Source: Moorella sp. E308F (lineage in GTDB: Bacteria; Bacillota; DSM-521; Neomoorellales; Neomoorellaceae). Taken from it: a stretch of DNA of 64,000 bases. The stretch is from the NCBI RefSeq assembly GCF_006538365.1, contig NZ_BJKN01000001.1, positions 186,001-250,000 on the forward strand, read 5' to 3'. The first letter of the stretch is position 1. Each line of letters opens with the position of its first letter. This document shows, piece by piece, positions 26,283-35,425 of the stretch. The notes under the pieces were generated by a model. It did no database searches and had not been told where the DNA came from. It saw nothing but the letters and a program-made list of their open reading frames with translations. Both the position numbers and the translations under genes were made by a program.

Positions 26283-27140
26283 TTATTTCAACCAGCTCTC
26301 AACCACGTCCGCGTTTTCTTTCATCCAGCGGCGACCGGCCTCCACCGGCTCCATGCCTTCGTTAATATAACCTTCCAGTACGCCAAGCTGCTGGTCATTC
26401 ATTTTAAAGTTCTTTAATAGCCTGGCTACTTCCGGGGCGTCTTTCTCCAGACCTTTGCGGGCTATCTTGTCGATGCGCTCGGCTGCGCCATAGACACCCT
26501 TCGGGTCTTCTAAAAACTTCAGGTCCCAGCGGGCAAACATCCAGTGGGGAGTCCAGCCGGTAACTACCACCCACTCGTTTTTGTCGATAGCGTCTTTGAG
26601 GCTGGCTGTCATGGCCGCCTCGCTGCTGGCGACCAATTCGTAATCAAGGCCATATTCCTGAATAGCTTTGTTGGTGGCCTTCATAATACCTGCCCCGGCG
26701 TCGATGCCTATGATTTTACCTTTAAACTTATCTTTCACAGGGTTCATTTCTTCGATGGAGTTAATGTTTACATAAGCAGGCACCACCAGACCAATGCGGG
26801 CCCCTTCGTAAACTGTGCCGTAGTTGTCCACTTGATCTTTTACTTTGGCCATGTAGCTCTCGTGAGTTACCGGCAACCAGGTATCGACAAAGGCATCATA
26901 ATCCCCTTTGGCTACCCCGGTAAATACAACACCTACATCCGCCTGGGCCGTTTCTACTTCATACCCCAGTTTATCTTCAATAATAGCCTCCAGCAAGTGG
27001 GTCATGGCAATCCCTTCCGCCCAGCTTACATACCCCAACGTAATTTTTTTCTTTTGAGCGGGCTTGTTGCACCCGGCCACCGCCAGGGCTATTAAGCTTA
27101 AAACAACGACTAAAATGACACTCCTTTTAAAAGCTCGCAA
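26283..27140 (-). CDS. opuAC: Glycine betaine/proline-type ABC transporter, substrate-binding lipoprotein
   Basis: This 285-residue protein has a lipoprotein signal (basic MRAFKR, hydrophobic core, lipobox ending AGC at ~23) and an OpuAC-type binding domain. Trp residues in VTGWTPHWMF and DTWLPVTH fit the aromatic box that holds quaternary ammonium compounds. It delivers glycine betaine or a related compound to the membrane complex. In anaerobes of this group betaine can also be a methyl donor, so nutrition as well as osmoprotection is possible (inference). It is third in the operon and followed by a strong terminator. Confidence 0.88.
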   Translation of the reverse strand: MRAFKRSVILVVVLSLIALAVAGCNKPAQKKKITLGYVSWAEGIAMTHLLEAIIEDKLGYEVETAQADVGVVFTGVAKGDYDAFVDTWLPVTHESYMAKVKDQVDNYGTVYEGARIGLVVPAYVNINSIEEMNPVKDKFKGKIIGIDAGAGIMKATNKAIQEYGLDYELVASSEAAMTASLKDAIDKNEWVVVTGWTPHWMFARWDLKFLEDPKGVYGAAERIDKIARKGLEKDAPEVARLLKNFKMNDQQLGVLEGYINEGMEPVEAGRRWMKENADVVESWLK

Positions 27141-27154
27141 TAAAATAACCTCCT

Positions 27155-28021
27155 TTAGTGTTGATTGGCGTTGCCTTTAGAATGGCCGCCCTTCCCCAGC
27201 GATTCGGTTACCCGATCCAAAAACATCGCCACCAGCACCACGGCCAGGCCGCCTTCAAAGCCAGTGGCAATGTCCAGCTGGGTTACACCGTACAACACCT
27301 CCTTTCCCAAGCCAGGAGCCCCGACCATAGAAGCAATTACTACCATGGACAAGGCGAGCATAATTGTCTGGTTAATCCCGGCCATTATTGTCGGCAGGGC
27401 CATGGGGAGCTGCACCTTGGTTAAGAGCTGGTTGCTGGTGGAACCAAAGGCGTGGGCCGCCTCGATGACATCCTGCGGCACCTGACGAATACCAAGGTTG
27501 GTAAGGCGGATAGCAGGAGGCATAGCAAAGATGACGGTGGCAATCACTCCCGGCACGCGGCCGACGGTAAAGAAAAGAATAGCAGGGATAAGATAAACAA
27601 AAGCCGGCAGTGTTTGCATGAAATCCAGGATGGGGCGCAGCAAATTGTTTAACAAATTGCTCCGGGAGGCCCAGATGCCTAAGGGTATGCCAATGCCCAG
27701 GGCCACCAGGGTCGATATAATCACCAGGGACAGGGTTTGGAGGGTTTCGGTCCATAGGTCCATGCCAGCTATAACTGTAAAACCAATGACTGTAAAAATA
27801 GCCAGACCCCGGCCGGCCAACCGCCATGCCAGGAGCGCCATTAAAGCCACCATCAACGGAACAGGTATCAGCCCCAGGCCATTTTCCAAAGCCACTACCA
27901 GCGTATTTAGAACCACGGTAATAAGATTAAAGACCACATCTAAATTAGCATTCAGCCAGTTAACCAGGATTTCAAAGGCTTGGCCTACGGGCAAACGAAA
28001 CTCCCAACCTATCATACTCAT
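27155..28021 (-). CDS. opuAB: Glycine betaine/proline-type ABC transporter, permease
   Basis: This 288-residue membrane protein has about six hydrophobic segments and the inner-membrane component loop EAAHAFGSTSNQLLTKVQLPMALP, which couples to the ATPase. Family blocks WASRSN and GGLAVVLVAMFLDR are present. It overlaps the ATPase gene by 4 bp (ATGA) and precedes the binding-protein gene by 14 bp. Confidence 0.9.
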   Translation of the reverse strand: MSMIGWEFRLPVGQAFEILVNWLNANLDVVFNLITVVLNTLVVALENGLGLIPVPLMVALMALLAWRLAGRGLAIFTVIGFTVIAGMDLWTETLQTLSLVIISTLVALGIGIPLGIWASRSNLLNNLLRPILDFMQTLPAFVYLIPAILFFTVGRVPGVIATVIFAMPPAIRLTNLGIRQVPQDVIEAAHAFGSTSNQLLTKVQLPMALPTIMAGINQTIMLALSMVVIASMVGAPGLGKEVLYGVTQLDIATGFEGGLAVVLVAMFLDRVTESLGKGGHSKGNANQH

Positions 28022-29211
28022 GAACCAACCTCCTCTCCGGCCATGGCTGCCAGGATGTGCACCCTGGCAATTATACCCAGCAGGCGCCTCTTCTCATCCA
28101 CCACGGCAATAGGGACTTTGGTTTCAGCCGCCATCCCAAAGAGGTCCCGTACCGGCGTCTCCGGTGAAGTGGTTGGAATATCTGTTTCTATCAATTCACT
28201 TAGATCTTTTTTCTCCAGGTTTTCCCGGCGAATCAACTTATCGACCGTCACTAGTCCCCGCAGTTCCCGTTCTTTATCTACCACAAAGACGCTGGAAAGG
28301 CCCATCTCCCTCATTTTCCGCAACGCTACATGGGGGCCGTCCTTGGTCGAGATCATCACTTCGGGTTTTTTCATGATACTGCCTGCGGTCAATACTTTGC
28401 TACGGTCTACATCTTGAACAAATTCCGCCACATAGTCGCTAGCGGGATTTGTCAATATCTCTTCCGGTCTGCCGATTTGAACAATTACACCGTCCTTCAT
28501 CACCGCTATACGATCGCCGATTTTTAATGCTTCATCCAAATCGTGAGTTATAAAAAGAATTGTCTTTTTCATCTTGGCCTGCAAATCCAACAGTTCATCC
28601 TGCATCTCCTTACGAATCAATGGATCCAGGGCGCTGAAAGCTTCATCCATCAACAGGATGTCGGGATCGTTGGCCAGGGCCCGAGCTAATCCAACCCGCT
28701 GCTGCATGCCGCCGCTCAATTCGTGAGGATAGCTCTCGGCCCACCCTGCCAGCCCCACCAGTTCCAGGGCCGCCATGGAACGCCGACGCCGCTCGCCGGG
28801 ATCAACCCCCTGTATCTCCAACCCGTACTCTACATTGCGAATGATATTCCGGTGGGGAAAGAGGGCAAACCGTTGAAAAACCATGCCCATCTTCTTACGC
28901 CTGATGGTACGTAGTTGATCCTCGTTCATCTGGAGAATATCTTCACCATCAATGAGCATCCTACCCCGGGTTGGCTCGATAAGGCGGTTGACGCAGCGAA
29001 GGAGGGTAGATTTCCCACTTCCGGAGAGGCCCATAATAACAAAGATTTCACCGGCTTCAATATCGAAAGAGGCATTATTGACCCCCACGGTGTGGCCAGT
29101 TTTACGGAAAATATCCTCTTTGCTCATTCCTTGCTCCAGCAACTTCAAAGCCTTTTCGGGGTTAGGTCCAAATATCTTATATATATTTTGGGCCGACACC
29201 TTGGTTGTCAT
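28018..29211 (-). CDS. opuAA: Glycine betaine/proline-type ABC transporter, ATPase with CBS domains
   Basis: This 397-residue ATPase has Walker A MGLSGSGKST, the signature LSGGMQQRVGLARAL, Walker B ILLMDEAFSALD and the H-loop THD. The C-terminal ~120 residues form tandem CBS domains (starting near SIMKKPEVMIS), which in OpuA-type transporters sense ionic strength and gate transport. It is the first gene of the three-gene operon. Ribosome site AGGGGTG precedes the ATG. Confidence 0.93.
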   Translation of the reverse strand: MTTKVSAQNIYKIFGPNPEKALKLLEQGMSKEDIFRKTGHTVGVNNASFDIEAGEIFVIMGLSGSGKSTLLRCVNRLIEPTRGRMLIDGEDILQMNEDQLRTIRRKKMGMVFQRFALFPHRNIIRNVEYGLEIQGVDPGERRRRSMAALELVGLAGWAESYPHELSGGMQQRVGLARALANDPDILLMDEAFSALDPLIRKEMQDELLDLQAKMKKTILFITHDLDEALKIGDRIAVMKDGVIVQIGRPEEILTNPASDYVAEFVQDVDRSKVLTAGSIMKKPEVMISTKDGPHVALRKMREMGLSSVFVVDKERELRGLVTVDKLIRRENLEKKDLSELIETDIPTTSPETPVRDLFGMAAETKVPIAVVDEKRRLLGIIARVHILAAMAGEEVGS

Positions 29212-29285
29212 ATCCCCAATTCACCCCTTTCATCATCATCATTATTATTTAAAACGAATAGTCAAGTTAAAAACACCTACTTTCC

Positions 29286-29315
29286 AGTATATCAACGGTA
29301 AAAAGCTCTTGGCAA
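29286..29315 (-). promoter_or_regulatory. Probable sigma-A promoter of the betaine transporter operon
   Basis: The minus strand reads TTGCCA, 18 bases, TATACT, giving a leader of ~70 bases to the ATPase start. The rest of the gap between 29316 and 29440 shows nothing clear. Confidence 0.55.
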
Positions 29316-29444
29316 AAACCCGGAGTAAAAAATACCTAAAATATGCTGACCATAGTTCCCATATCCTCGCCTATCCTTCCTTAGATGGAGAGATGGCCAT
29401 CAAAAACCGGCCCTCGTGCAAGGAGTGGTCCTGGTTGCTTAAAA

Positions 29445-29531
29445 GCACCCTTGCCTATCTCTAGAAGGCTGGCGCTCCCCCGCCCGCAGCGGACTTTCAC
29501 CACCAAGTCAACGCCCATACCGGGCGTACAC
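29445..29531 (-). mobile_element. 5'-end remnant of a group IIC intron (domain I fragment)
   Basis: The minus strand from 29531 begins GTGTACGCCCGGTATGGGCG, then has GGTGAAAGTCC and ends in AGGCAAGGGTGC. This order closely follows the 5' end of group IIC introns (GUGU-GCCCGG-AUGGG, GGGUGAxAGUCC, GCAAGGGUG). It starts 8 bases past a terminator hairpin on the same strand, the known insertion preference of class C introns. No reverse transcriptase gene and no domains II-VI follow, so it is a dead fragment. The identification is from memory of the conserved 5' region, not an alignment. Confidence 0.6.
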
Positions 29532-29538
29532 AGAAAAG

Positions 29539-29560
29539 CTCTGGCTAAGCCAGAGTTTTT
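29539..29560. terminator. Terminator of the DUF438 gene
   Basis: CTCTGGC/GCCAGAG pair perfectly across a short loop (29539-29555). T runs on both strands (TTTTTT on plus, CTTTTC on minus) give a bidirectional shape. It lies 11 bp after the stop of the DUF438 protein gene. Confidence 0.8.
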
Positions 29561-29566
29561 TCTTCC

Positions 29567-30796
29567 CTACCAGTCCAGCAGGCGCTTTTCTCCTTCCAGG
29601 GCGCGGATGTCCGTCACGTCCTGAGTGACCTCTACCACGCCCCGGTAGCGACCCTCAGCATCGCGTACGGCGAAATAACGAATATGAATGAAACGGCCGT
29701 TCATGGTTAGCCAGAATTCAGCTTGGTCTTTGGTACCGTCCCGGAATTCGGCCAGAATCTTCTCCACCACATGAACGCTGACCGGGGGGTGGCAGTTCTG
29801 CACTTTACGGCCGATGATAGCCGGGCTGCGGGTAAAAATGCGGTGCTTACCGGCGGAATAATAGCGGACGTTGTCATTCTCGTCAACAAAGGTGATATCT
29901 ACAGGCAAATGGGTTAAAAGGAGGTTCACCTGTTCCTGGGTCAACTTGCCGGTAGCTAACTCGATTGCCCCTGCCGGGCCTTCTTTTTCCTGCGCATCCG
30001 GGGCGGTTCCGGCCGCCTGGCGCGGCCGCCATTCGTTCCCGGGAGAAACCAGGGCGTAGCCTATTTCCTCTTCACCCCGGCGTACCTCAACCCAGTCGGA
30101 GGGTGTAAGTTTTTCCAGGGCCATGGGGAAGAGGATGCTTTCTTCCTTATTAATCATTTCCGCTATAGCCGTGAGCAGTTCGTTTCCCTGGTTGATAACA
30201 GTAGCCAGATCATCTTCATCCACGGCACGGGTTACCTTTTTCAACATAGCCCTGATGTCGTCGTGGAGCTGCCACATGACCTTGGGCGGGCCGTATACTC
30301 CCCGCCGTTCCAGCAGCGGAAACAGCTGGTGCTCCTTGCGGAGGAAATGCTTGTCGATTTCCGCCAGGCGGGCCAGCTCTTTTTTAATTTCTTCCTTCCG
30401 CCGCCGGAAAACTTCCCGGCCTTCCTTATCTGCCGTCTTAATTTCCCCCAGGAGCTTCTTCAGGGCCTCCACCACGCTGCGTATGGCCTCGTTCTCCAGG
30501 CGGAAGGTGTGGACGGGGTGGCCGGGCGGGGTGGTATCCACCTGCTGTTCGGCCAGGGATTCTTTAAACAGGGCGACGTGAACATCGCATAAGCGCTTGA
30601 TCTCCTCTTCCGGCATGCCCTCGGCTATGAGCCGGCTTTCCAGGGCCGCAATTTCACCCGGGCTGACGTTACGAATCAGCCTAGCAAAGCGTTGTTTCAG
30701 CTCTTCCAGGTCCTTACCGGCATGTAAATCCCGGATAATCCCCTTTAAAATTTCCTGACGCTCTTCCCGGGCATCCAGCAGTTCACTCACGACCAT
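29567..30796 (-). CDS. DUF438 - hemerythrin - PAS domain protein
   Basis: This ~409-residue cytoplasmic protein has three domains. Residues ~1-70 match DUF438 (helical, ILKGIIRDLHAG). Residues ~75-215 match a hemerythrin-like four-helix domain, with histidines in HPVHTF, DKHFLRKEHQLFP and LHDDI and an EES..P motif, which could hold a di-iron site that senses O2 or NO. Residues ~285-400 match a PAS domain (DNVRYYSAGKHRIF). I use ATG 30796 (AAGGAG just upstream); GTG 30790 is equally possible. The frame is open to 30865, but that extension would contain the promoter. Likely a redox or gas sensor; no output domain seen. Confidence 0.8.
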   Translation of the reverse strand: MVVSELLDAREERQEILKGIIRDLHAGKDLEELKQRFARLIRNVSPGEIAALESRLIAEGMPEEEIKRLCDVHVALFKESLAEQQVDTTPPGHPVHTFRLENEAIRSVVEALKKLLGEIKTADKEGREVFRRRKEEIKKELARLAEIDKHFLRKEHQLFPLLERRGVYGPPKVMWQLHDDIRAMLKKVTRAVDEDDLATVINQGNELLTAIAEMINKEESILFPMALEKLTPSDWVEVRRGEEEIGYALVSPGNEWRPRQAAGTAPDAQEKEGPAGAIELATGKLTQEQVNLLLTHLPVDITFVDENDNVRYYSAGKHRIFTRSPAIIGRKVQNCHPPVSVHVVEKILAEFRDGTKDQAEFWLTMNGRFIHIRYFAVRDAEGRYRGVVEVTQDVTDIRALEGEKRLLDW

Positions 30797-30813
30797 TTCT
30801 CCTTTTCGCGTTA

Positions 30814-30841
30814 TATATATATTTAATGTTTCCCCGGTCAA
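30814..30841 (-). promoter_or_regulatory. Sigma-A promoter of the DUF438 gene
   Basis: The minus strand reads TTGACC, 16 bases, TATATA inside an AT run, ~17 bases before the start codon, so the leader is short. Confidence 0.65.
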
Positions 30842-30950
30842 AGTCCGGGTTATACATCTTCGCACTCAAAAAAGCCCTCTTTACTTGCACGCCAAGGTCG
30901 GCGCCGGGCACTGTTCGCACTATTTTGTTATTTTATTCCTTCCTTCCCGG

Positions 30951-30959
30951 TGGTATAAT
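30951..30959 (+). promoter_or_regulatory. Extended -10 promoter of the cupin gene
   Basis: TGGTATAAT (TGn plus perfect TATAAT) lies ~40 bases before the cupin start; no good -35 is visible. Confidence 0.55.
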
Positions 30960-30999
30960 AAACAAGTAAAAATCTCACAACAAAGTAGAGGTGAAGGAA

Positions 31000-31347
31000 A
31001 TGGAGCCGGATAAGAAACAGGCTGACAGCAAGCCCCTTGAAGCTCGGGCGGCCATTTTAAGCGAGCTGGTCGGTTACCAGGAGGGCTCTATCGTCAGCCG
31101 GACGATTATTGATAAAAAGACAGGTACGGTAACCCTCTTCGCCTTCGCTGCCGGCCAGGGCCTGAGCGAACATACGGCGCCCTACGACGCCCTGGTGTAC
31201 GTGCTGGACGGGGAAGTGGAAATTACCATCTCCGGCAGGCCCCTCCATGTAAAGACGGGGGAGGCCGTAATCATGCCCGCCAACCAGCCCCACGCCCTGC
31301 GAGCGCTAACAAATTTCAAGATGGTCCTGACCATGATCCGGTCTTGA
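31000..31347 (+). CDS. Small cupin-fold protein
   Basis: This 115-residue single-domain cupin has the first cupin motif around GLSEHTAPYDALVYVLDGEVEI and the second around GEAVIMPANQPHALRA, giving His and acidic metal-ligand candidates. I chose ATG 31000, preceded by GAGGTG at 6-base spacing; the GTG at 30991 is inside that site. Many such proteins are small-molecule sensors or sugar/metal-binding enzymes; the substrate here is unknown. It is divergent from the DUF438 gene and may share regulation with it. Confidence 0.82.
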   Translation: MEPDKKQADSKPLEARAAILSELVGYQEGSIVSRTIIDKKTGTVTLFAFAAGQGLSEHTAPYDALVYVLDGEVEITISGRPLHVKTGEAVIMPANQPHALRALTNFKMVLTMIRS

Positions 31348-31406
31348 GATAACTCGCCGCGATATCTTGGGCAGTTAATTCCTGACCGGAATGAAAAATA
31401 TAAATT

Positions 31407-31444
31407 AGGGCCTCAAAGCAAGCTGCCATTGAGGCCCTTAATTC
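31407..31444. terminator. Bidirectional terminator between cupin gene and xylose operon
   Basis: AGGGCCTCAA and TTGAGGCCCT form a perfect 10-bp stem around a 12-base loop; TTAATTCTT follows on plus and TAATTTAT on minus. Confidence 0.75.
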
Positions 31445-31491
31445 TTCCAGGAGATGCTCCGGCTTTCTTTGACGAATATAATCCGTTTCCC

Positions 31492-32655
31492 TTAATTTTG
31501 AGCCCTTGTTTTAGTTGCAATATCGATCCATACCGCCAGCACGAGAATCAAGCCTTTAACTATAAACTGCCAGAAAGGCGGGGTATTCATCATACTCAAG
31601 CCATTATCTAAACTGGCCATAACAAGTGCTCCTATAATCGCCCCACCAATACTACCTGTGCCGCCCATGAGGCTTGTACCACCAATAACGCACGCTGCAA
31701 TAGCATCAAGCTCAGCCATTTGACCCGCAGCTACTGAAGCAGCGTTCAATCTTGCTGTTAACAGGATGCCGCCCAGGGCAGCCATTAACCCACTGAGAGC
31801 AAAAACAGCCAGGACATTACGGCGAATATTAATACCGGATAAGCGTGCTGCTTCACTGTTGCCACCAATAGCATAGACATAACGCCCGAAGCGTGTCTTC
31901 GTCGCCAAACCCGTAAAAATAAGTGCCATCACCACTACGATAAGGACGGGTACAGGTATACCCTGGTAATCATTCAGTAGATAGACAAAAAGGCCAATAA
32001 GAACGGCATAAAAAGTAGTGCGCATTATTTCCAGAGTTAAAGAAGGCACAGTAAAACCGTACTTTATTCTAGTATACCGTTGCTTTACAGTAACATAGGT
32101 CACATAAATAATGCCGAGTGCTGCTAGCAAGAAGCCTATATTTTCAGGTACATAAGATTGGCCTATCTGTTTAAAACTATCCATGAGAGGCGATACAGTT
32201 TCGCCATGGCTAATTCCTATAAGAATTCCCCGGAATATCATCATACCGCCCAAAGTGACAATAAAAGCAGGAACCTTTTTATAGGCTACCCACCAGCCCT
32301 GCCATAAGCCGGCCAGCAAGCCGATTAAAAGGCTTACCAAAATGGCGGGAATGGTCTGCCACCCGTACCAGACCTGTAAAATTGCCGCTACCCCTCCGGT
32401 CAGTCCCATGAGCGAACCTACGGAAAGGTCAATATGACCGGCGACTATAACAAAGACCATACCAATCGCTAAAATAGAAGTCATTGACATCTGCCTGAAG
32501 AGGTTTGATAGATTACGGGAAGTTAAAAAAGCACCCTGGGTAGTATAAGTGAAAATAGCCCATATACCCAGCAAGGCTAATATCATTGTATAAGCGCGCA
32601 CATCTATTCTACTTAAAAACCCGCCTGCTTTAGGGTTAGATTGTACTTTAAGCAC
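31492..32655 (-). CDS. xylH: Xylose-type ABC transporter permease
   Basis: This 387-residue membrane protein of the ribose/xylose permease family has ~10 hydrophobic segments. It contains [16 protein letters not shown] and the conserved [21 protein letters not shown] block near the C-terminus. I chose GTG 32655, 8 bases after GGAGG, so it overlaps the ATPase gene by 8 bp; the upstream GTG 32676 would place that site inside the coding region. With xylF and xylG it forms a high-affinity sugar importer, xylose by context. The xylFGH genes look more A+T-rich than xylA and xylB. Confidence 0.88.
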   Translation of the reverse strand: MLKVQSNPKAGGFLSRIDVRAYTMILALLGIWAIFTYTTQGAFLTSRNLSNLFRQMSMTSILAIGMVFVIVAGHIDLSVGSLMGLTGGVAAILQVWYGWQTIPAILVSLLIGLLAGLWQGWWVAYKKVPAFIVTLGGMMIFRGILIGISHGETVSPLMDSFKQIGQSYVPENIGFLLAALGIIYVTYVTVKQRYTRIKYGFTVPSLTLEIMRTTFYAVLIGLFVYLLNDYQGIPVPVLIVVVMALIFTGLATKTRFGRYVYAIGGNSEAARLSGINIRRNVLAVFALSGLMAALGGILLTARLNAASVAAGQMAELDAIAACVIGGTSLMGGTGSIGGAIIGALVMASLDNGLSMMNTPPFWQFIVKGLILVLAVWIDIATKTRAQN

Positions 32656-34171
32656 TTGCCTTACCTCCAGTTGCACAGGCCATTATTTTTTCTTCTGTGG
32701 CTTCTTCACGGGAAAACTCGCCTGTTATTCTTCCTTCACATAACACCAGGATACGATCGCTCATACCCAATATCTCAGGTAACTCGGATGACACCATAAC
32801 AATGGCTACACCCTGACTAACTAAACTATTAATGAGATTATATATTTCATATTTAGCCCCCACATCAATACCCCGGGTTGGCTCATCAAGAATTAGGACC
32901 CTGGGTTTAGTCATCATGGCTTTAGCCAGGACTACTTTTTGTTGATTGCCACCACTCAAGTTTCCTACACAAGCTTCTACGGAGGGGGTCTTTATTTTCA
33001 ATTTATCAACATAGAATTCCGCATCTCTGATTTCCGCGCTTTCATTAAGCATAATATTATATGATCTTTTTAAGCTGGCAAGGGTTATATTTCTGCGGAT
33101 ATCCATATCCAGTACCAGCCCTTGACGCCGGCGATCTTCAGGCACGAGAGCTATCCTATTCGAAAGGGCGTCTTCACAATTCTTTATTTTTACCTTTTTC
33201 CCATCCAGCCATATTTCTCCTTCATTTTTACCTGGATAACCGCCATAAATGCTGGTAACTAATTCCGTGCGGCCCGAGCCAATAAGTCCGGCAATACCTA
33301 AGATTTCTCCCCGGCGGACATAAAAGCTGACATCTTTTACTATTTTTTTGCGGGGGTTATCTGGACTGTAGACGCTAAAATTACGAACCTCCAAAGTAAT
33401 TGCTCCAGGACTATGCTTTGTAGAGGGGAAAAGGCTGTTCAGTTCCCGGCCAACCATCATTGATATGATCTTATCCTGGTTCGTTTCGTCTTTTTTCACG
33501 GTACCAATGGTTCTCCCATCACGAAGGACGGTAATATTATCGGCAATTGCAAAGACTTCATTTAGCTTGTGGGAAATATAAATACAAGTGACTCCTTTAC
33601 TTTTTAGCTGGCGTAAAATACCCATCAGAATTTCTACTTCACTATCCGTCAAAGCGGCGGTAGGTTCATCTAGAACAAGAATACTGGCGTTCTTCACTAA
33701 AGCTTTGGCTATCTCGACCAGCTGCTGTTGCCCTACCCCCAGGTTTTTAATCTTAGTTCCCGGGCTTACCTCCAGGCCCACCTCTTTGAGCCATTTCGCC
33801 GCCTCCATATACATTTTGTCCCAATCAATCAAGTAATGATGCACAGGCTCATTGCCCAGAAAAATGTTCTCCGCTACAGATAATTCGCTAACTAAAGCCA
33901 GTTCCTGGTAAATAATAGCTATTCCGGCTCTTTCTGAATCCTTAATGGTATAGAACTTTTGGGGTTGACCGTTAAGCAAAATTTCTCCCTGGTAGGTGCC
34001 ATAAGGATATACACCGCTTAAGACTTTCATTAAGGTAGATTTACCAGCCCCGTTTTCGCCACATAAAGCATGTATTTCACCTTTCCTGGCCTTAAAATCA
34101 ACTTTGTCTAGTGCCCTGACGCCGGGAAATTGCTTTGTAATTTCCCGCATCTCCAGGATATAGTGGTCCAT
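32648..34171 (-). CDS. xylG: Xylose-type ABC transporter, double ATPase
   Basis: This 507-residue protein is a tandem ATPase of the sugar-import class. The first half has GENGAGKST, LGVGQQQLVEIAKAL and LVLDEPTAAL; the second has GLIGSGRTE (degenerate Walker A), LSGGNQQKVVLAKA and LILDEPTRGID. I chose ATG 34171 with AAGGGG upstream. It powers uptake through XylH. A strong hairpin lies between xylF and this gene. Confidence 0.92.
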   Translation of the reverse strand: MDHYILEMREITKQFPGVRALDKVDFKARKGEIHALCGENGAGKSTLMKVLSGVYPYGTYQGEILLNGQPQKFYTIKDSERAGIAIIYQELALVSELSVAENIFLGNEPVHHYLIDWDKMYMEAAKWLKEVGLEVSPGTKIKNLGVGQQQLVEIAKALVKNASILVLDEPTAALTDSEVEILMGILRQLKSKGVTCIYISHKLNEVFAIADNITVLRDGRTIGTVKKDETNQDKIISMMVGRELNSLFPSTKHSPGAITLEVRNFSVYSPDNPRKKIVKDVSFYVRRGEILGIAGLIGSGRTELVTSIYGGYPGKNEGEIWLDGKKVKIKNCEDALSNRIALVPEDRRRQGLVLDMDIRRNITLASLKRSYNIMLNESAEIRDAEFYVDKLKIKTPSVEACVGNLSGGNQQKVVLAKAMMTKPRVLILDEPTRGIDVGAKYEIYNLINSLVSQGVAIVMVSSELPEILGMSDRILVLCEGRITGEFSREEATEEKIMACATGGKASA

Positions 34172-34219
34172 AATAGACCCCTTCTTTCCCAATAGAATCA
34201 GCCGACTTTAAATTTAACA

Positions 34220-34246
34220 GGCAAGAGGCCATAGTGGCCTCTTGCC
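34220..34246 (-). other. Intercistronic hairpin between xylF and xylG
   Basis: A perfect 12-bp inverted repeat (GGCAAGAGGCCA/TGGCCTCTTGCC) with a 3-base loop lies 20 bp after the xylF stop. It is not followed by a T run, so it is probably a 3'-end protector or partial terminator that keeps binding-protein mRNA more abundant than the downstream xylGH mRNA (inference). Confidence 0.65.
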
Positions 34247-34265
34247 CATCTGTATTCTTGATTGT

Positions 34266-35366
34266 CTATTGCTTCGGCCACTTTTCTTTGGGGATGTTTT
34301 TGTAAACATCCTCAAGTTTGTGGAAACCATCTTTAATTACGGTCTGGACCATATTATCTTTGTCTACCATAATGGGTGTCAGCAAAATGGACGGCACATC
34401 TATCTTCCCATTGTTTACTTTACTATTAGGTTTAACATCCTCACCCTTGGCCAGAGCTACCGCAACCTCCGCGGCCCGGGTGGCCAGAGCCGTAATAGGT
34501 TTATAAACAGTCATAGATTGTGTTCCTTCAACAATACGCTGGCAGGCAGCAAGGTCCGCATCCTGGCCAGAAATAGCCACTTTACCAGCTAAGTTCTGAG
34601 CAGCCAAAGCTTGAATAGCTCCGCCCGCAGTACTGTCGTTAGATGCGACCACAGCATCAATCTGGTTATTATTGCTGGTCAGGGCATTTTCCATAATCTT
34701 CATGGCCTCTTCCGGCAGCCAATCTTTAACCCACTGATCGCCAACAACTTTAATGTCTCCCTTATCAATAAGCGGTTTAAGAACATTCATCTGCCCTTGT
34801 CTAAATAATTTAGCATTGTTGTCTGTAGGCGATCCACCCATAAGGAAATATTTACCTTGAGGAACCTTCTTGGTCAGGTACTCGGCCTGTAATTCACCGA
34901 CGCGGACATTATCAAAGGAAATATAGAGATCTACATCTGCATTTCTTATTAAACGATCATAAGCCAGGACTTTCACACCAGCTTTATGCGCCGCTTCGAC
35001 AATAGGAGCCATAGCATCGCCATTATGGGGTATTACAACTAAGACATCAATACCCTGGGAAATGAGGTTCTCAGCCTGGGAAAGCTGGGTAGCATCGTCA
35101 CCGTTTGCCGATTGTACCAGTACTTCAGCTCCGAGTTCCTTGGCCTTAGCCACAAACAAGTCTCTATCATGCTGCCAGCGTTCCAGGCGTAAATCATCCA
35201 TTGAGAGACCTATTTTTATCTTATCGCCACTTTTGGCCGAAGCGCCCTGATTACCTCCATTTTTGTTCGAATTTCCACCTTGACCGCAACCTATAAGAAT
35301 GGTCATAGCCAGCAGGATTAAAACTGCAGCCAGGGCAATTATCCTGGAGGTCCTCCTTTTTAGCAC
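34266..35366 (-). CDS. xylF: Xylose-type ABC transporter, substrate-binding lipoprotein
   Basis: This 366-residue periplasmic-binding-protein-like lipoprotein has a basic start, hydrophobic core and lipobox ending IGC at ~27, then a low-complexity Gly/Asn linker. The sugar-binding fold shows IGLSMDDLRLERW (the XylF-type ligand segment), GIDVLVVIPHNGDAM and VAISGQDADLAA. The Arg and Asp pattern is that of XylF rather than RbsB. It captures D-xylose outside the membrane. Confidence 0.88.
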   Translation of the reverse strand: MLKRRTSRIIALAAVLILLAMTILIGCGQGGNSNKNGGNQGASAKSGDKIKIGLSMDDLRLERWQHDRDLFVAKAKELGAEVLVQSANGDDATQLSQAENLISQGIDVLVVIPHNGDAMAPIVEAAHKAGVKVLAYDRLIRNADVDLYISFDNVRVGELQAEYLTKKVPQGKYFLMGGSPTDNNAKLFRQGQMNVLKPLIDKGDIKVVGDQWVKDWLPEEAMKIMENALTSNNNQIDAVVASNDSTAGGAIQALAAQNLAGKVAISGQDADLAACQRIVEGTQSMTVYKPITALATRAAEVAVALAKGEDVKPNSKVNNGKIDVPSILLTPIMVDKDNMVQTVIKDGFHKLEDVYKNIPKEKWPKQ

Positions 35367-35425
35367 TCTTAAAGCTCCTCCTTTTCACACTAAGAATTAA
35401 AGTCAAATTTATCCTTTTCTTAGAA

